Assembly: GCA_001557505.1 (NCBI GenBank)
Contig: LSAX01000002.1
Span: 434,001-498,000, forward strand
DNA: 64,000 nt
Reading direction: 5' to 3'
Origin: Reticulascus tulasneorum
Lineage: Eukaryota > Ascomycota > Sordariomycetes > Glomerellales > Reticulascaceae
Under the pieces are notes generated by a model. That model was not told the origin of the DNA. It searched no databases and was given only the letters and a program-made list of their open reading frames with translations. How positions within the stretch are numbered: the stretch's first letter is position 1; every line of letters begins with the position of its first letter. The position numbers and the translations under genes are program-made. Below are positions 22,113 through 34,625 of the stretch, one piece after another.

Positions 22113-23414
22113 ATGGTCAAAACACTTCCCTTTGGCGAGTTAGAAGTACCTGTTCCCGGCTTCGGCACCATGGGTCTCAACCATGGAATGGGAACCAATT
22201 TCACCTTCAAGGAAGCTGAGCCGGTGCTCCTAAAGGCGGTCGAAATGGGCTGTACGTTCTGGGACACTGCAGTGAGCTATGCCCGCGCCAATCGAACAGA
22301 CCCAGTTCGTCGGAATCCGAGATAATAACTAAGCGAGAGCTAGGTGGCCTACCAAGCGGGTGCCAACGAAAAGCTCCTGGGAGACTTTGTAAAAAAGCAC
22401 AGTAACCGCGACAAGCTCTTTGGTGGGTTGCGGTCTTTTGGTTTCGCATATGTTTGTTAACAGTATATGATTTACAGTTGCGTCTAAATGTGGATTCGAC
22501 GTGTTTGGACCCACGAGAACTGTTACCAACTCGGCATCGCATATCAAGGAATATCTTCAGGGCACGACTGAGAGACTGGGGTTCGCTCCTGATATGTATT
22601 ATCTCCACAGAATTGACCCCAGTCTGTGGCCTCACTCCGAAGCCGTCCACGTTCAGCGCTGACGAATTCTTCTTAGAAACACCACTGGAGGAATCTATCG
22701 GAACACTTGACGGGCTTCGGAAGGCAGGAAAGACCAAGTACATCGGTCTCTCTGAATGCTCTGCTGCGACTCTGCGCAAAGCAAACTCCAGTACGTCCCG
22801 TTGGTCATTTTTTGGATCTGCCGTGCACTAAATACTTCGTAGTCGCCAAGATCGATGCTGTTCAAGCAGAGTATTCTGCTTTTGAGACGATACACGAGAC
22901 GAATGGGCTCATTGAGACGGCCAAGGAATTGGGCGTGGCATTTATAGCTTTTAGCCCACTCGGCCATGGTTGGCTTGTCGATGATTTCAAGTACAAAACT
23001 CCCGACGATTTCGCTCCTGATGATTTCCGTCGAACTGGTAAATATCCATCCCATGTTTATTTGCTTTCTTGAGTGCAGCGGTTGTGCAGCTCGTGAGACT
23101 GACAGGAGTTGGTAACAGTACCCAAGTTCCAAGGCGAAAACTTCTATAAGAATCGAGCGATAGTGGAAGAAATCAAGAAGCTGGCTACTCGAAAGGGATG
23201 TAGTGTCTCCCAGATCGCACTTGCTTGGGTTGCATCCCAAGGTTTGATTGCCATTCCTGGAACGACCAGGGCAGAGAGATTGGAGCAGAATTGGGCGTCT
23301 CGCGATATCGAGTTGACTGAAGAGGAGAAGCAGCAAATGCGGAAAATCATCGATGCTGCCAAGCCAATTGGGAATAGATATGCTCCAGAAAACGAAGCTA
23401 TGGTGGGGCATTAG
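22113..23414 (+). CDS. Aldo-keto reductase (AKR13-like)
   Basis: Six exons: 22113..22271, 22344..22422, 22478..22621, 22677..22790, 22843..23037, 23119..23414, 328 aa, the normal length. The start [22 protein letters not shown] is typical. The catalytic tetrad is visible: Asp51 and Tyr56 (FWDTAVAY, joined across intron 1), Lys83 (ASKCGF) and His123 (YLHRID). Also seen are [43 protein letters not shown], and the NADPH-site end [16 protein letters not shown] cytosolic NADPH-dependent aldehyde/ketone reductase, substrate unknown. For the last intron, the acceptor at 23118 (giving [13 protein letters not shown]) is chosen over the one at 23105, because it keeps frame and the family motif. It converges with the FAD oxidase gene, 192 nt between stops, with a short (TA)n tract between them. 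Confidence 0.92.
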
Positions 23415-23606
23415 GCCAAGCCATCCTGCCTATAATTAATTCCGTTACGGAGATACTGTAACCTGTCTACCTAGTTATGGTCAAATCAGAAATGGACTAG
23501 ACTAGTTCACAAGCCCTCCTCCAAGAAGGGTCGGACACGTGTAACAGTGTTTTCCTTGTAAGTAAACACTAGTCCAAGTCATATATATATACTTTCCTAT
23601 GATTTC

Positions 23607-25319
23607 TTACCGCACTTTGAAGTATCCGCGCCATAGTCCGTCCGAAGTGAAAAGACCGTCAGGGTCTATGGCCTTCTGAACTTCCAACAGCCTTTGCTTG
23701 TTCTCCTCCCCGTACCCAGAGAAAACGTCTTGACCCTTGTTCGCATAGTTTATATACAAATATGGGTGGAAGGCATCCAACTCCACTGCTGCGTCCTTGA
23801 AGCTCTCGATAAAGTTGTCCGCGAAAGCATACGCAGTGGCATCATCTGTTCGATTGGTCCAACTGACAGCAAGGAGGTTGACTGTTCAAACGTCAACGTC
23901 TGCGGAGACAGTTGCTCATAAACCGACTTACTTATCAAATGGCCGGGGGCATCAATTCCAAGTGCATTTCCCCCCCTTAGTTTCATGTTGCGGATAGCGG
24001 TAGCGGGGATCGGGTAAGTGATTAGCTGGGAGGAGATGCCAGTCCCGTTCAGAAGAGACTGGACCTTGTCCTTGTAAATGCCTATTACACTATTACTCAG
24101 CTCCAGAGAAGGATAATGGGTAAGAGTGCCGAAAACGTTTCTACGATCCTGGTCAGTATGCACGAACGCGTTGAGAATTCAATGACACTTACCGAGTCTG
24201 TCCTAGAGCTCCACCACCCCTCGTGGAATTGGCTAGGCTGTTGATACCTCCTGTCAGGTTCGATTCGGCCGGGATTTGATTAAGGCTATCAAACACCGGA
24301 GGGTACATTATCGGTTCCGCGTAACGTTGTGTGCTCGACATCGTGTATCGGTCCTGAGCCGGCGAGTAGGAATATCTATATTCAAGGACAACGTTGGTAT
24401 CCTCCTCGTCCGCAATGGTAAACAACTTCTCGGCTTCTTCCAGGAATCGAACCGTTTGATTGTCGCCAAAGGTACGGGAGCCCGTGTACACGGGGGGCTG
24501 GGGGAAAACTCCCACAGTAAAGGTCGTGACAATTCCGAAGTTATTTCCTCCGCCTCGAAGGGCAAAGTAAAGCTCGGGGTGCTGGTTTTCGGAGACCGTT
24601 ACGATAGTCGCGTTGGGCAGTACGACCTGAGCTGTTTAGCAGTTGCAAGATCAGATAATCTGTTGGCAGCCGTACTTGCTTACCTCATATTCGAATACAT
24701 TATCCAGTGCCCAACCGCGCTTTGAGGCGATGACTGAAGTACCACCACCGAGGATGAACCCGCCCATACCAACCTGACCGACTCTACCTCCAATATAGCC
24801 CAGGCCATACGGCTCTAAGGCGGCAAAGACCTGACGCGAAGTAGATCCACCTCCCACGCGAGCAGTTGTTTGGTCTCCTGACACTACCGTGGCATTCATG
24901 CGACCCAAATCGATCGTGACGCCACCGACGGAGACGGAATCGTCTGGATAGCGTGAGTGACCGCCGCATTTTACTGCGAATCGACACCGGTTGCGGGTCA
25001 CGATCTGCAGGACTCGGGAGACCTCGCTGGCAGATGTCGGTTCCACACGACAGGCATATACGGTCTCCAACTGTTTTTGGTCCCAGATTGTGAAACCGGT
25101 ATCGCTGCTTTTCAAGTAGAAGCCGTCTCCAAACTCAACAGCAAGCTCGTCACACTAGGTGCCCAGGTTAGAGACCGGCCCGGGCCATCCAGAGTTGGGA
25201 CATACAGCCTGTTGACAACGTCCTGCTTCACAGCTAGATAATTCAGTCCCTGTGCTACTACCAACGGCCCAAGCAGAGGTATAGGGCCAGAGGAGTAGAA
25301 GTAAGTGCAATGACTGCAT
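23607..25319 (-). CDS. Secreted FAD-linked oxidoreductase (BBE-type)
   Basis: Five exons: complement(23607..23881, 23932..24140, 24193..24626, 24684..25154, 25206..25319), 500 aa. Signal peptide at 1-18 (MQSLHLLLLLWPYTSAWA). The FAD-binding PCMH domain has Cys101-Gly-Gly-His104 (CGGHSRYP); His104 is the expected 8-alpha-N1-histidyl FAD site. The usual second anchor is missing: GGRVGQVGMGGFILGGG has Val where bicovalent enzymes carry Cys, so monocovalent flavin is inferred. LRGGGNNFGIVTTFT ends the domain. The substrate domain ends in the BBE signature YINYANKGQDVFSGYGEENKQRL and IDPDGLF. It oxidises an unknown small molecule or sugar with O2. The start at 25319 is preferred over in-frame upstream codons because it begins the signal peptide. 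Tail-to-tail with the aldo-keto reductase. Confidence 0.92.
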
Positions 25320-28138
25320 TGTGCTGATAGTTGTTGAAAAGAGCATGAAAGCGCAGAACTTGACTGTATTGCGAGGGATTGTGTTCACATCTACGGGCAT
25401 CAGGTGCGTCTAAATACATTCACCCGAGCCCTTCTCGAGTTATTAATCCATCGAATTACGCGAGTACCGTAGTATGCTCAATTGCCCCAGACTGCGCCCC
25501 ATAATCTGGCCCGCAGTCAAGCTTGGTATCTTTGCGTCAGAGATCGCTGACCATTAATCATAAACGGACTTACTGCGGTTCTATAAGCCTTGGACGTATT
25601 CATTTGTGTGTTAGTGGGGGACCTGCCAAGTGCCTATGCCCTTGGAGAATCGGGATGATCTCATGTTCGATGTAATTGCTCCGTTGCCAAGAGCTTCGAG
25701 TGCTACTGAACAGCTTAGCTGACCCATAACTGTGACCGACTACTATATCTCCCCGATGAACAGTAACTGGGGAGGAATTCGCAGATCCCCATCTAGCTTA
25801 GTGCGGCAGTGATGGGCAACGATGGCGACGGCACGCTGTCACGTGGCCGACCTCAAATATTATCAGCATGCAGGTTGATGACAGCTGCATACAGAAATGA
25901 CGACATTGGTAAATATGAGTTGAAATCCACCCCTGGCAAAGGGCGGCAGTCAAGATGATCCCCACTAATTAACGGCTGGTGCCGTAGAGATGTCGGATAT
26001 AACAGTAGGCAAAAGAGCCCTTTTAGCCCTGGGAGCTAGTTCTCGGCCTCCTGCAAAGGCTGCGGCCAAAACACATATAGCTTCGAAACCAGAGGTTTCT
26101 GACTAGCACTACTGGGCTTGTTACGCGGCATTAGAGGGAAGCTCCATAAGCACGCGGTCATCAGCCTCTGGCTAGAAAACAGCCGCCGCGAACTCGGCAA
26201 CAGCATCAAACGAGGCCACACCGGCCGATGGCTCGCCGGGTTCAATCTCCACAGCGAGCTCCGACCGCACCAGATCGAAGAAATGTCCTGCTGTAAGCTA
26301 GCCTCCAGAGTATGAACCCGTAGTGGTCGATCGATTTGCGCCCCGGCGACATGTCACCTCCTACTGTAATAAGCAAGCGGCTTTAGGAAGCAACTAGACC
26401 TGAATGCGGGGCAACCCTGCGAAAGAAAGCTCAACGGTAATGAAGGCGATATGATGCGGTGTTCCCGACATAGGCGAGTATGTGGAAAACGATATGAACC
26501 GCGAGGCCATGGTCGCTGGGGGCTGGGTATGTGGTCCTAGCTTGGTGTAGTGAACACAGACTCGCGTCAGTTAGACCTAATTGATCGCTACCTTCTAGAG
26601 GCAGTGAGGTATGGCACTTTCGATTTTTAGGCCGCTTGCTCCTCGTGAATAAGAGATTCCCCGAGAAACTTGTACATCTCGTCGCCGAGGCAGCTGCGGG
26701 TTCCTGCCGAGGCCACGTTACCCTCTGCTTCCAACAATCCTGCCTCGGAGGACCATAATGAACGGAAATTGGGATGTGTGCATGCACTACTACATAAGCT
26801 TGTATGCAGGTACTCGCTGAATGATGGTGAAAACTAGACGGTGGGGGTCTGTCATCCAAAGTCAACCAATCAAGCCAAATGTCCTTCCAGGTTATTGTCA
26901 CAGTTAGTGACCACCTCCGCAAGTGTCTGATTCTAAGGGTTGCCCAGTTAAAAGAGCTGCAAAGCACTGTTGCCACCCAATGAACCAGCCTAGATTGAAA
27001 CTGTCTGATTCATAATTCAGGTTGCTGTCAGCCAGCAACGATAAAGTGCCCCAAACCTATCTTCCACGGAAGTAAACTTAACGATAGTTACATAGCAACA
27101 TCGCCATGACTTGCCATCCACAATCACAATACCACAAGAGAAAATGTTGAAACTCCAGCCACATCTAAGAGAGTAAACCAAGTAAGTCTTATTTGGTTGA
27201 ATTTTCTTGCCACACTTTGTCTCGACGATCGAATGCACATTCAGACGTAAATAGGCTAAGACTTTTATAAGCCGTAATGATCTATGACTGCTGGCGGCTG
27301 ATTTGACTATCGGTTTGGCATGATATCTGGCTTGTATTGTAAGGTACAGCCCGGTCTTGAGTCTTGGTTATAGGTATGGCGCACGGGTTGATCCATCTAC
27401 GATTCGCCTGGTTCGCCTTGTGAGGCGTTGGCCTTGTCAATGATTTTAACTTTGCTCCTTGCTCTTCGACCCGCCCTCCAATCCTCCAACCTTTGTCATC
27501 CATTCTAAAGACAAACAATTGAGCCAGAAGAGGTCCAGGACACTCGACCCGCAACTTCCGACCTCCGTTATCGTTTCGTTATCAAACGATTCTCGTCTAT
27601 TCTCAAATAGGTCTGTCAACCCCAGTGTTCAGCCCAGGATTCCCCTGTTTCACAGGTCGCAAAAATTGTCCTTGCTACTACGTAGTAAGAAAATTGTGCT
27701 TTACCTGCATATGCTACATGCCAAAGCACATTGGGGTGCATTCAAGCTAATTGCTTGATGAGTCATGCCGCCACACTTGCTCGCATGTACGGGCGAATGA
27801 CATGGCGGGCTCCGACAATCAGCTTCTGGATCTGGATTATACTGGGGCCTGCCAAGACCCTCAATTGCTCTGCTCTCCACGGACTAAACATACCATGGTT
27901 TGAACAAAACACCACGCTAGACTATATTTCTGCGGCAGACGAAGCAACGAGTATCAACGCTCCCGCTATCTGCGCTAACAGGTCTAATGCACGTAGTTTG
28001 GCACATAGGTCAGGGTTGGCGGCGGACTACATAAGGCTGGATTAATTCCTCAAAGAACCCAAGAGCAATATTGTCACACTGGCGTGATCCCAAGCTGCTA
28101 GTATTGCATCAAAAAGTAGTTTCTTGTGATCCGTTATC
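25320..28138. other. Gene-poor spacer, 2.8 kb, with a possible coding relic
   Basis: No intact gene. A short minus-strand stretch at about 26110-26290 reads like coding sequence in one frame but is cut by TAG (see findings). Frames at 26431-26976 (-) and 27731-28045 (+) have no recognised domain or start context. The remainder shows nothing. Confidence 0.35.
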
Positions 28139-30299
28139 ATGACAGTGAAACCATCGGATATCTACCTAGGTCTCTGGACAAATTGGTCTAGAGGCCCGGT
28201 GCTTGGGGCTACGGTCACAGTTTCGTCTACCACGGGAGCGTTCTTGATTGCATTTATCGCGATATTTATTCGCTTCGTCGGCAGTCATCTTTGGCATTTA
28301 CTTGCTTTTACCATCTTTCAGATGCGGAAAACAGATCAAGAGTGTCATCCCAAACTCCGACAAGAGCAGGCTGTTCTAAGAAACAATTCATCGGTTCTAT
28401 CGGTAATCTTAGAGGTGCTCCACATTGCATGGGCTTGGCGTTCGCCTTCTCAAAGATCCCCAAATCGCGGTACTTACTTGATCTCTATTGGCGGCATGGT
28501 ATTTTCAGCCGCGCTTGCTGCTGCCAGTATCTTCTCCGCGCTGATTATAGAGACATCGAATGTTGAAGTACTCTTGTCTTCACCTTACTGCGGCTACTGG
28601 GAATATGATCCCTCAAATTCATCCAATACCGCCGCACACAACGTCGCATTAAATAAATATTACCAAGAAACCCAATCGGCTGCTACGGCGTACTCTAGAA
28701 GATGTTATAACGCGACATCACTCGCGACGTGCGCTGAGTTTACGGTCCCTAGTATAGGGTGGTCGACGCAATACCATGCCGAATGCCCGTTTGCGGACGA
28801 AATATGTCTTGGATCAGCTATGAAGGTAGATACAGGTTTGCTGAACTCAAACGACATATTCGGGATCAATTTCGCGCCAAGCAACCAAGTCGAGTTTCGA
28901 AAGGTCACGACATGCGCACCGTTAATCCAAAAAGTCGAATTTCGGGAACATGAAGCAACTTTCGAAGCTGTACCCAGTCTTCCAGGAGAAGAAGCGGCTG
29001 CATACATGTATGGACCACAAGTTGGATTCCAGAATAAGACTGCAACTTGGACAATTAGTACATATACTTCTAACCGGACAGAGGCATACATGTTAGTGTA
29101 AGTAGGCGTTTATTGAGTTGTGATCCTTCTTATTTTACACTAGTGGCGAGATTGCTAAGGATATGCTCGCCATGCAGGGCGATGAACTTCTACCCCGATT
29201 TCCCAGAATACAGTGGCTTTGTGCCAATTGAAGAGCTCTCTCGGTCAGACGCGGACGTCATACTATTTTTCCTGTCAACGAACCTCATTCTGTCTAGTAT
29301 GCCTATCGATGACCCGATCTTTGCGTCTCACAAGGAGATCATCTTGACCGGAATATATGATGACCAGCCTTTTTATCTTGGCGATAACTTCGCAGGCGTA
29401 CTAGGCTGCGCTGAGCAGGTAGGAGCACACAAAATCACTCATTCTCCTGAACGGCTTGAAGATAGAGTTTGTCTAATCTTAGTCTGCAGTATCAGTGGTG
29501 TAATCCTTCCGGTGTTGGTGGGACCCGTCAGTGTTCACCAGTAACATCCGCATCCGGGGCGTATAGTGCCACCGAGGAACTTAATATGAACTCCATCCAG
29601 AAAGAAACAATCGAATTGCTGTTTAGCATAGCATTTGGATTTTCTGCAGGTGAACTGCGGGTGGCCGCCGAATTAGAACCGACGAATCTTAACGCTCAGC
29701 AGACCCTCAACTTGCAAATCCAGTCTGGTCTGCCCAGCAACCAATGGCAAATTGAGTTACACGATTGGCACGCCATAATGATGGCAACCCTACAACAGTA
29801 CCTGGTTAACCGAGCTATCGGCCCTAGTGCTGAAGAATCCTTACAATTCATCAGACCAGGGGCAACAGATGCGGAACGGCAGGTCTGTGCCTCACAGAGA
29901 GCGCGAGCTCTTCAGGGTTTCAACAACGTATCTTTTTTTGGCTTGATCTTCACTCTCTGCGTGGGAAGCATCATTATATTGGCCAGCACACTGCTAGACC
30001 AGCTTAGTGGGATCCTAGGCCGGACATCAAAACGAGCCTTCTTGGCACGGGCCGTTTGGGTCAAGGACGGCGTGCTCCAGATCCAGCGAATAGCATACGA
30101 AGGCCAAACAGAACATAATTGGACCGGTAGCAATCAATATGTTCCTATTGCGGATGCTGGCAGTAGGATTCATCCACTTCGGGATCGGGAACACTCTATA
30201 GTGGGTGAAATCCCGGAGAAGACTGTTTTAGTGCGTGAAACTAGCGTCTCTTCGACATCATTTGAGCGCCCGAGGCTGGTTCGGAGCCTCACCACATAA
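28139..30299 (+). CDS. Multi-pass membrane protein with large glycosylated ectodomain, unknown function
   Basis: Three exons: 28139..29097, 29178..29418, 29490..30299, 669 aa. The ATG at 28139 is followed by GLWTNWSRGPVLGATVT. Hydrophobic helices are visible at about 22-48 (GAFLIAFIAIFIRFVG), about 118-142 (ISIGGMVFSAALAAASIFSA) and about 548-575 (FFGLIFTLCVGSIIILASTL). Between helices 2 and 3 lies an extracytoplasmic domain of about 400 residues, with SSPYCGYWEY, several N-x-S/T sites and paired cysteines (RRCYN, TCAEF, ECPFADEICLG, YQWCNPSG). The C-terminal tail of about 95 residues is cytosolic and polar. This layout occurs in a widespread, uncharacterised fungal membrane-protein family. 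For intron 1, the acceptor at 29177 rather than 29147 is needed to keep frame. A role in sensing or transport is only a guess. Confidence 0.8.
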
Positions 30300-31073
30300 C
30301 AAGTTGTCCAAGGATGAAAGCAGCTATCGGCTGGTCTTGCTATTTCACGGTGGACGAACCGCTACGGTCAGGAAATGGCGTAAGCACAAGCCAAGATGTC
30401 ACTACCGTGGACACGACCCCTGTCACCCCTGTCAAGGGGGTATGATTTGTCTTGACATATAGAGCTGGTGATAAAGCTGGTGGTGGGTGAGCAGGTCACC
30501 GCCGAGCCTTTGGGTATCGCCGTCTCTGGGTTCAATTTAGTAACTACGGACTTCACAGATTATGTCCGAGGATGTAAACTGCTCAGAAATGGCGTTGGTG
30601 AAGAATATATCGGCGGAATGCATCCAGACTTCCCCAGACTTCAGTGTCTCTATTGCAGTAGCGCATGCTTAAAGCAAGCAAGAATCTAGCTATTAATTAG
30701 CACTTACAAGCTGTCTTTAATACTGTCACTCCCAGTTTCCTTTGCACCGACACATTTATAGCATATTTGTTGGTTAGTCGGCGGTTGTTGATCTGCATTT
30801 ACATAAGGCAGGCAAAGTATTTAGCGAAAACCCCGCGCTCCATTCCAACCCCAGCACGATAAAGAAAAAGTGGGGGCCTGTGTGGGGTTAGATGTCACCG
30901 GAGGCAATGTACCTCACATGATTAGCCAAACATTCATCGTCATTCCATCCGCCATCGAGAATTCGGGAAGACGCGACCTGTCATCATGGCGAGCATTGGT
31001 TTTGTCTTGAGGGAATGATGGACTTTTGTCAGCTAGTTGTCCTAGTTTGACGTTCCAGGCGAAGCATGCGATC
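30300..31073. other. Intergenic spacer
   Basis: No gene seen; a 73-codon plus frame at 30468-30689 has no domain. The sequence 30840-31073 is the upstream region of the SET-domain gene. Confidence 0.4.
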
Positions 31074-32369
31074 ATGCACCTGCTGTCCCATTACCTCATC
31101 GTTCTCGTCACATTCCCGCATCTCCTCGTCGACGCAAGACCGCCACTGATTCGACAGGAGCCCTGTTTCCTCAACGGAACTCTATGTATATTATCCAGCA
31201 GCATATTCTCAAGGAATCAAGGCCTGGCCGTAGTTTCCGGAGAAGGCCCTGCAGCCTACATCACAAGCCAGCCTGCCTTCGCAGCCCCTCACCGCTTGAG
31301 CCCAGATTTGGGCCCCGGGCAATATGAAAAGGTCACGATCCCAGGCAGGAAGATTGGCCTGGTGGCTAAGGAGCTCATTAGCCCAGGTGACCTCATCCTG
31401 AGCGAGGTTCCCGTCCTTATGGTGGATTTCGCCGACTTCAGCTCGGGGTTGCTGAGACGCCAGACGCAGGAGAAGCTTCTCGAGCTCGCGGTAGATAATC
31501 TGCCGGCCTGGACGAGAACTGAGTTTCTGCGTTTGTCGACAGGATCCCGCGTTGAGGAGGATACTGCCAAGATTATCGGGGCCATTATGGACAACAACGC
31601 CTTCATGGCGGCCATTGGCGATCATAGTGAGCTCGACTTCGGCGTCTTAATGTTGCAGAGTAAGTCCATAGCATTTTCTCCAAAACTATAGCTTATACTG
31701 GATCTATCCTTGTGTGTGGCGAGTACTAACATATCCCTTCCTGATAAGTATCTCGCATCAACCATGATTGTCGGCCCAACACTAGCTACTGGTTCGACGC
31801 CAGGACCCTTAGGATGCATGTTCGGGCCACGAGACCCATCATGCCAGGCGAAGAGATTCTGCTCTCCTACATCGAGTGAGTTTCATGCCCCAACGTTTTA
31901 ATAAGCTTGCGCCGAACTAGTAAATAATTGTTCTATTAGCCCCTTGTTACCAAGGAAAGACCGCCTCAGGAGCCTCAGTGGCTGGGGCTTTGAGTGTCAG
32001 TGCTCGGCCTGCGCCATTGACACACCGTATTCAGCAGGCTCTGAAGCCCGTCTTGCGGAGATCGAGCGCATAAGGTCAAATATAATCGATTATTCGTGGA
32101 CTTCACATGCCACACCACAGATGGCAGAGCGAATGATCTCGTTGCTTAAAGAGGAGCGCGTATGGGCTGATCTCTGCGGCGCATATAAGCTCGCAGCCAT
32201 CGAGTGGAATGCCGCTGGTGACGCATGGCGGGCATTCAAGGTCGGAGGGGAAGCTGTTAAGGTATGTGCGACTACGTTAGGGGCTCAACATGAAGAGACT
32301 GCGAGCGTGGAAGAGTTGGTTCGCGACCCGCCTGGCCACTGGAGCTGGCGGCTTAGGCGACTGAGTTGA
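31074..32369 (+). CDS. SET-domain protein with N-terminal signal peptide
   Basis: Three exons: 31074..31659, 31749..31875, 31940..32369, 380 aa. The ATG at 31074 opens a hydrophobic leader (MHLLSHYLIVLVTFPHLLVDA), predicted to be secretory. The split SET domain starts at about residue 90 (IPGRKIGLVAKELISPGDLILSE). The AdoMet-binding ISRINHDCRPN (196-206) appears only after splicing. Next come GEEILLSYID with the catalytic-type Tyr236 and a post-SET GFECQCSAC (254-262). A helical C-terminal region follows. SET proteins of this build (SMYD/SET5-like) methylate lysines in nucleus or cytosol, so a signal peptide is unexpected. The same leader-plus-SET form is, as I recall, common in Pezizomycotina. 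Possible explanations are an alternative start or a truly secretory-pathway methyltransferase. It converges on pho89. Confidence 0.85.
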
Positions 32370-32665
32370 ACGGATGTTGAAGCACCTGCCCAGCCCATGT
32401 AATTGTTTGCTCTACCTCAATCAACTGTCGACTGGGGATCACCCATACACACAATGCCTGGCAGATATAATGACACAGCTCTAGAGTTGTTAAATAATAA
32501 TCAATTGCTAATGTGTGGTTCATTGCTGGTTGCAAGTATCTAGCCACCGGTAATATGGTGGATTTCTCCGTCTATGTCATCTAACTCCAGGGTACAACCC
32601 CAATAATGTGGTATGGTATGCATGAAATCAACTAAACTCCTCTCGTCCATGTGGAAATGAGCATT

Positions 32666-34625
32666 CTAAGACGCCAGGCCAAAATGAGGAGCATTGAGGA
32701 ACAGGCCCATTATCACTCCTCCAAGAGTACCAGCGATGGGGATCGTGGCAATCCACGAGAGAAGCAGGAGGCCGACTCGCTGCCAGTTCACTGCCTTCAA
32801 GCTGCCGTTACAGAGGCCGACACCGACAGTGGCACCAGTGATGCACATAGAGGTAGAGACGGGAAGAGAGTATTGCGAGAACACGAGGACAGTGATGGCC
32901 GCGCCCATCTCCATAGAGCAGCCTCTGCTTGGCGAGTGATATGTGATCTTGTTGCCCATAACTGTTTCAAAGAGTTAGCTAAAGATCCAACAGAGCCCGG
33001 CATCTGATTCTGCTTACCCTTCATGATGTTGTAACCGTAGGTGCAAAGGCCGATGGAGATCATTGCGGACAGAACAGCGAGCTGCCAGACGGGGACGGGG
33101 GCCTTGGCAGCAGTAGCGCTGCCGGTTGACCACGCCGAGTAGATGACAGCCCATGGGCCGACCGAGTTTCCGATATCATTGGCACCATGAGCGAAAGATG
33201 CAGTGCAAGCGGTGAGGATCTGGACGAAAGAGTAGGTGTGCTCGACCTCGTTGGGGTATTTCTTTGCGTGTGCATAGACACGGGCCATGCGTTCACCTTC
33301 GGGGGTGCCGGCAATACCACTCTGCGCGGCGTGGATGTCGTAGTGGAAACCGTAGAGAGCGCCGGCGACGATCGTGGCTGGAATTCGCTTTGCGAGGATC
33401 TTCATGTTGTGAAGCTCGTAGATCTGACCGGGCCCCATGGGGGTGTCACGGAGTGTGCGCATAGCCCAGCCCATAGGGCCGCGCTTCGTCAGGAGCTTGG
33501 CGTGCAGCTTGCTGTCGCCCTGAGCCATGATATCCTTGTAGCTGGTTTGCTTGGTCTCGTTGGCAACCAAGTGCTTCTCGTTGTCCACGCTGGGGGTGGT
33601 GGATGGTGAGCCACCAGCTTCGGCCTTCTTGAGGTCATCATCACCGGTGGAAGAGAGTGTGGAGATGTGGTCCTCATCATCATCCTGGACGACAGCGTAG
33701 TTTGGAACCGCGGCCTGGTCGGCATGAGCCACGACGGCGCGCTTGAAAAGGAGAGGCCCCATAAGGAACATCCACCACTTAACGCCGTGATCCTTCTTGA
33801 TGACTTTTGCGTGCACATAGGGAACGAAGAAGAGGGCTGCCAGCAGGGCGACACCAGCTCCGGTGCCCATGGTGACGGCGGCAACATACCAGCCGGGCTT
33901 CTTGTTCAGGCCGAGGTTGGGTGAGCCCTTGTAAACGATGGACAGGGTGCAGATAGTACCGGCGATGAGGAACCAGAAGGGCGAGGTGTAGACGGCCCAC
34001 GGGACGGGGTTCTTGCGCATGTGGACAATGCACTTGATGAGCATGAAGATGCAAGCACCAAAGCCGGCAGCGATGGCAGGAGCCATGCCGAGACCGGCGA
34101 AGATGGCACCGAGACCCTTGCCCTTGTTCCATCCCCATTGGACCTCGGAGGCGCCAACGGTCGCAACACCGACACCCGCAACGGCAGAGATCAGGGAGTA
34201 GGTGGATGAGACGTGGGCGGAGTGGCGTGTACACCACATAACCCAGGTGGAAGCAGCAGCGAGAGCGCAGGTGAAGGCGAGCATCTGGACGCCGGCGTCG
34301 CCGCGGAAGGCCGCAATGGGAATGATGCCGTTCTTGATGGTGTCGGCCGTCCGGGCGCCCACAGTGATGGCGCCGAGCATCTCAAAGATAGTACCGAAAA
34401 TCATGGCCTGTCTGTACGAGATGGATCTCGACGAGACACTGGTGGCCCAGGCGTTTGCTACATCATCTGTTTGAAAAGCGGTCAGTACGCGTGTCTTCCC
34501 AGGCACGGCGGTACGGGGTGTGCGTGGGGATCGGAAAGCTACTTACTTGCACCATTGTTGAAGGCGTCCAGCATGGCAAAAAAAGTGCCGATGACAAAGA
34601 CATAGGTAAACTGGTCGAGCGCCAT
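32666..34625 (-). CDS. pho89: Na+/phosphate symporter, PiT family (Pho89-like)
   Basis: Three exons: complement(32666..32961, 33018..34466, 34547..34625), 607 aa. The ATG at 34625 gives MALDQFTYVFVIGTFFAMLDAFNNG. The two PiT signatures are present: GANDVANAW at 25-33, completed across intron 1, and GANDIGNSVGP near 454. The protein has two hydrophobic halves of several helices each, separated by a long hydrophilic cytosolic loop (about 265-400) rich in Asp, Ser and Thr, as in Pho89/Pho-4-type carriers. It imports phosphate with Na+ at alkaline pH across the plasma membrane. Regulation by the phosphate-starvation bHLH factor is likely: a palindromic CCCACGTGGG lies about 850 bp upstream. The gene faces the SET-domain gene tail to tail, 296 nt apart. 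Confidence 0.95.

Noticed and set aside
26431..26976. 181-codon minus-strand ORF
   Set aside because: Composition rich in Ser, His and Arg as in out-of-frame DNA; no domain and no neighbour support.
33187..34605. Several plus-strand ORFs of 60-140 codons
   Set aside because: Antisense to the high-GC third positions of pho89; no independent features.
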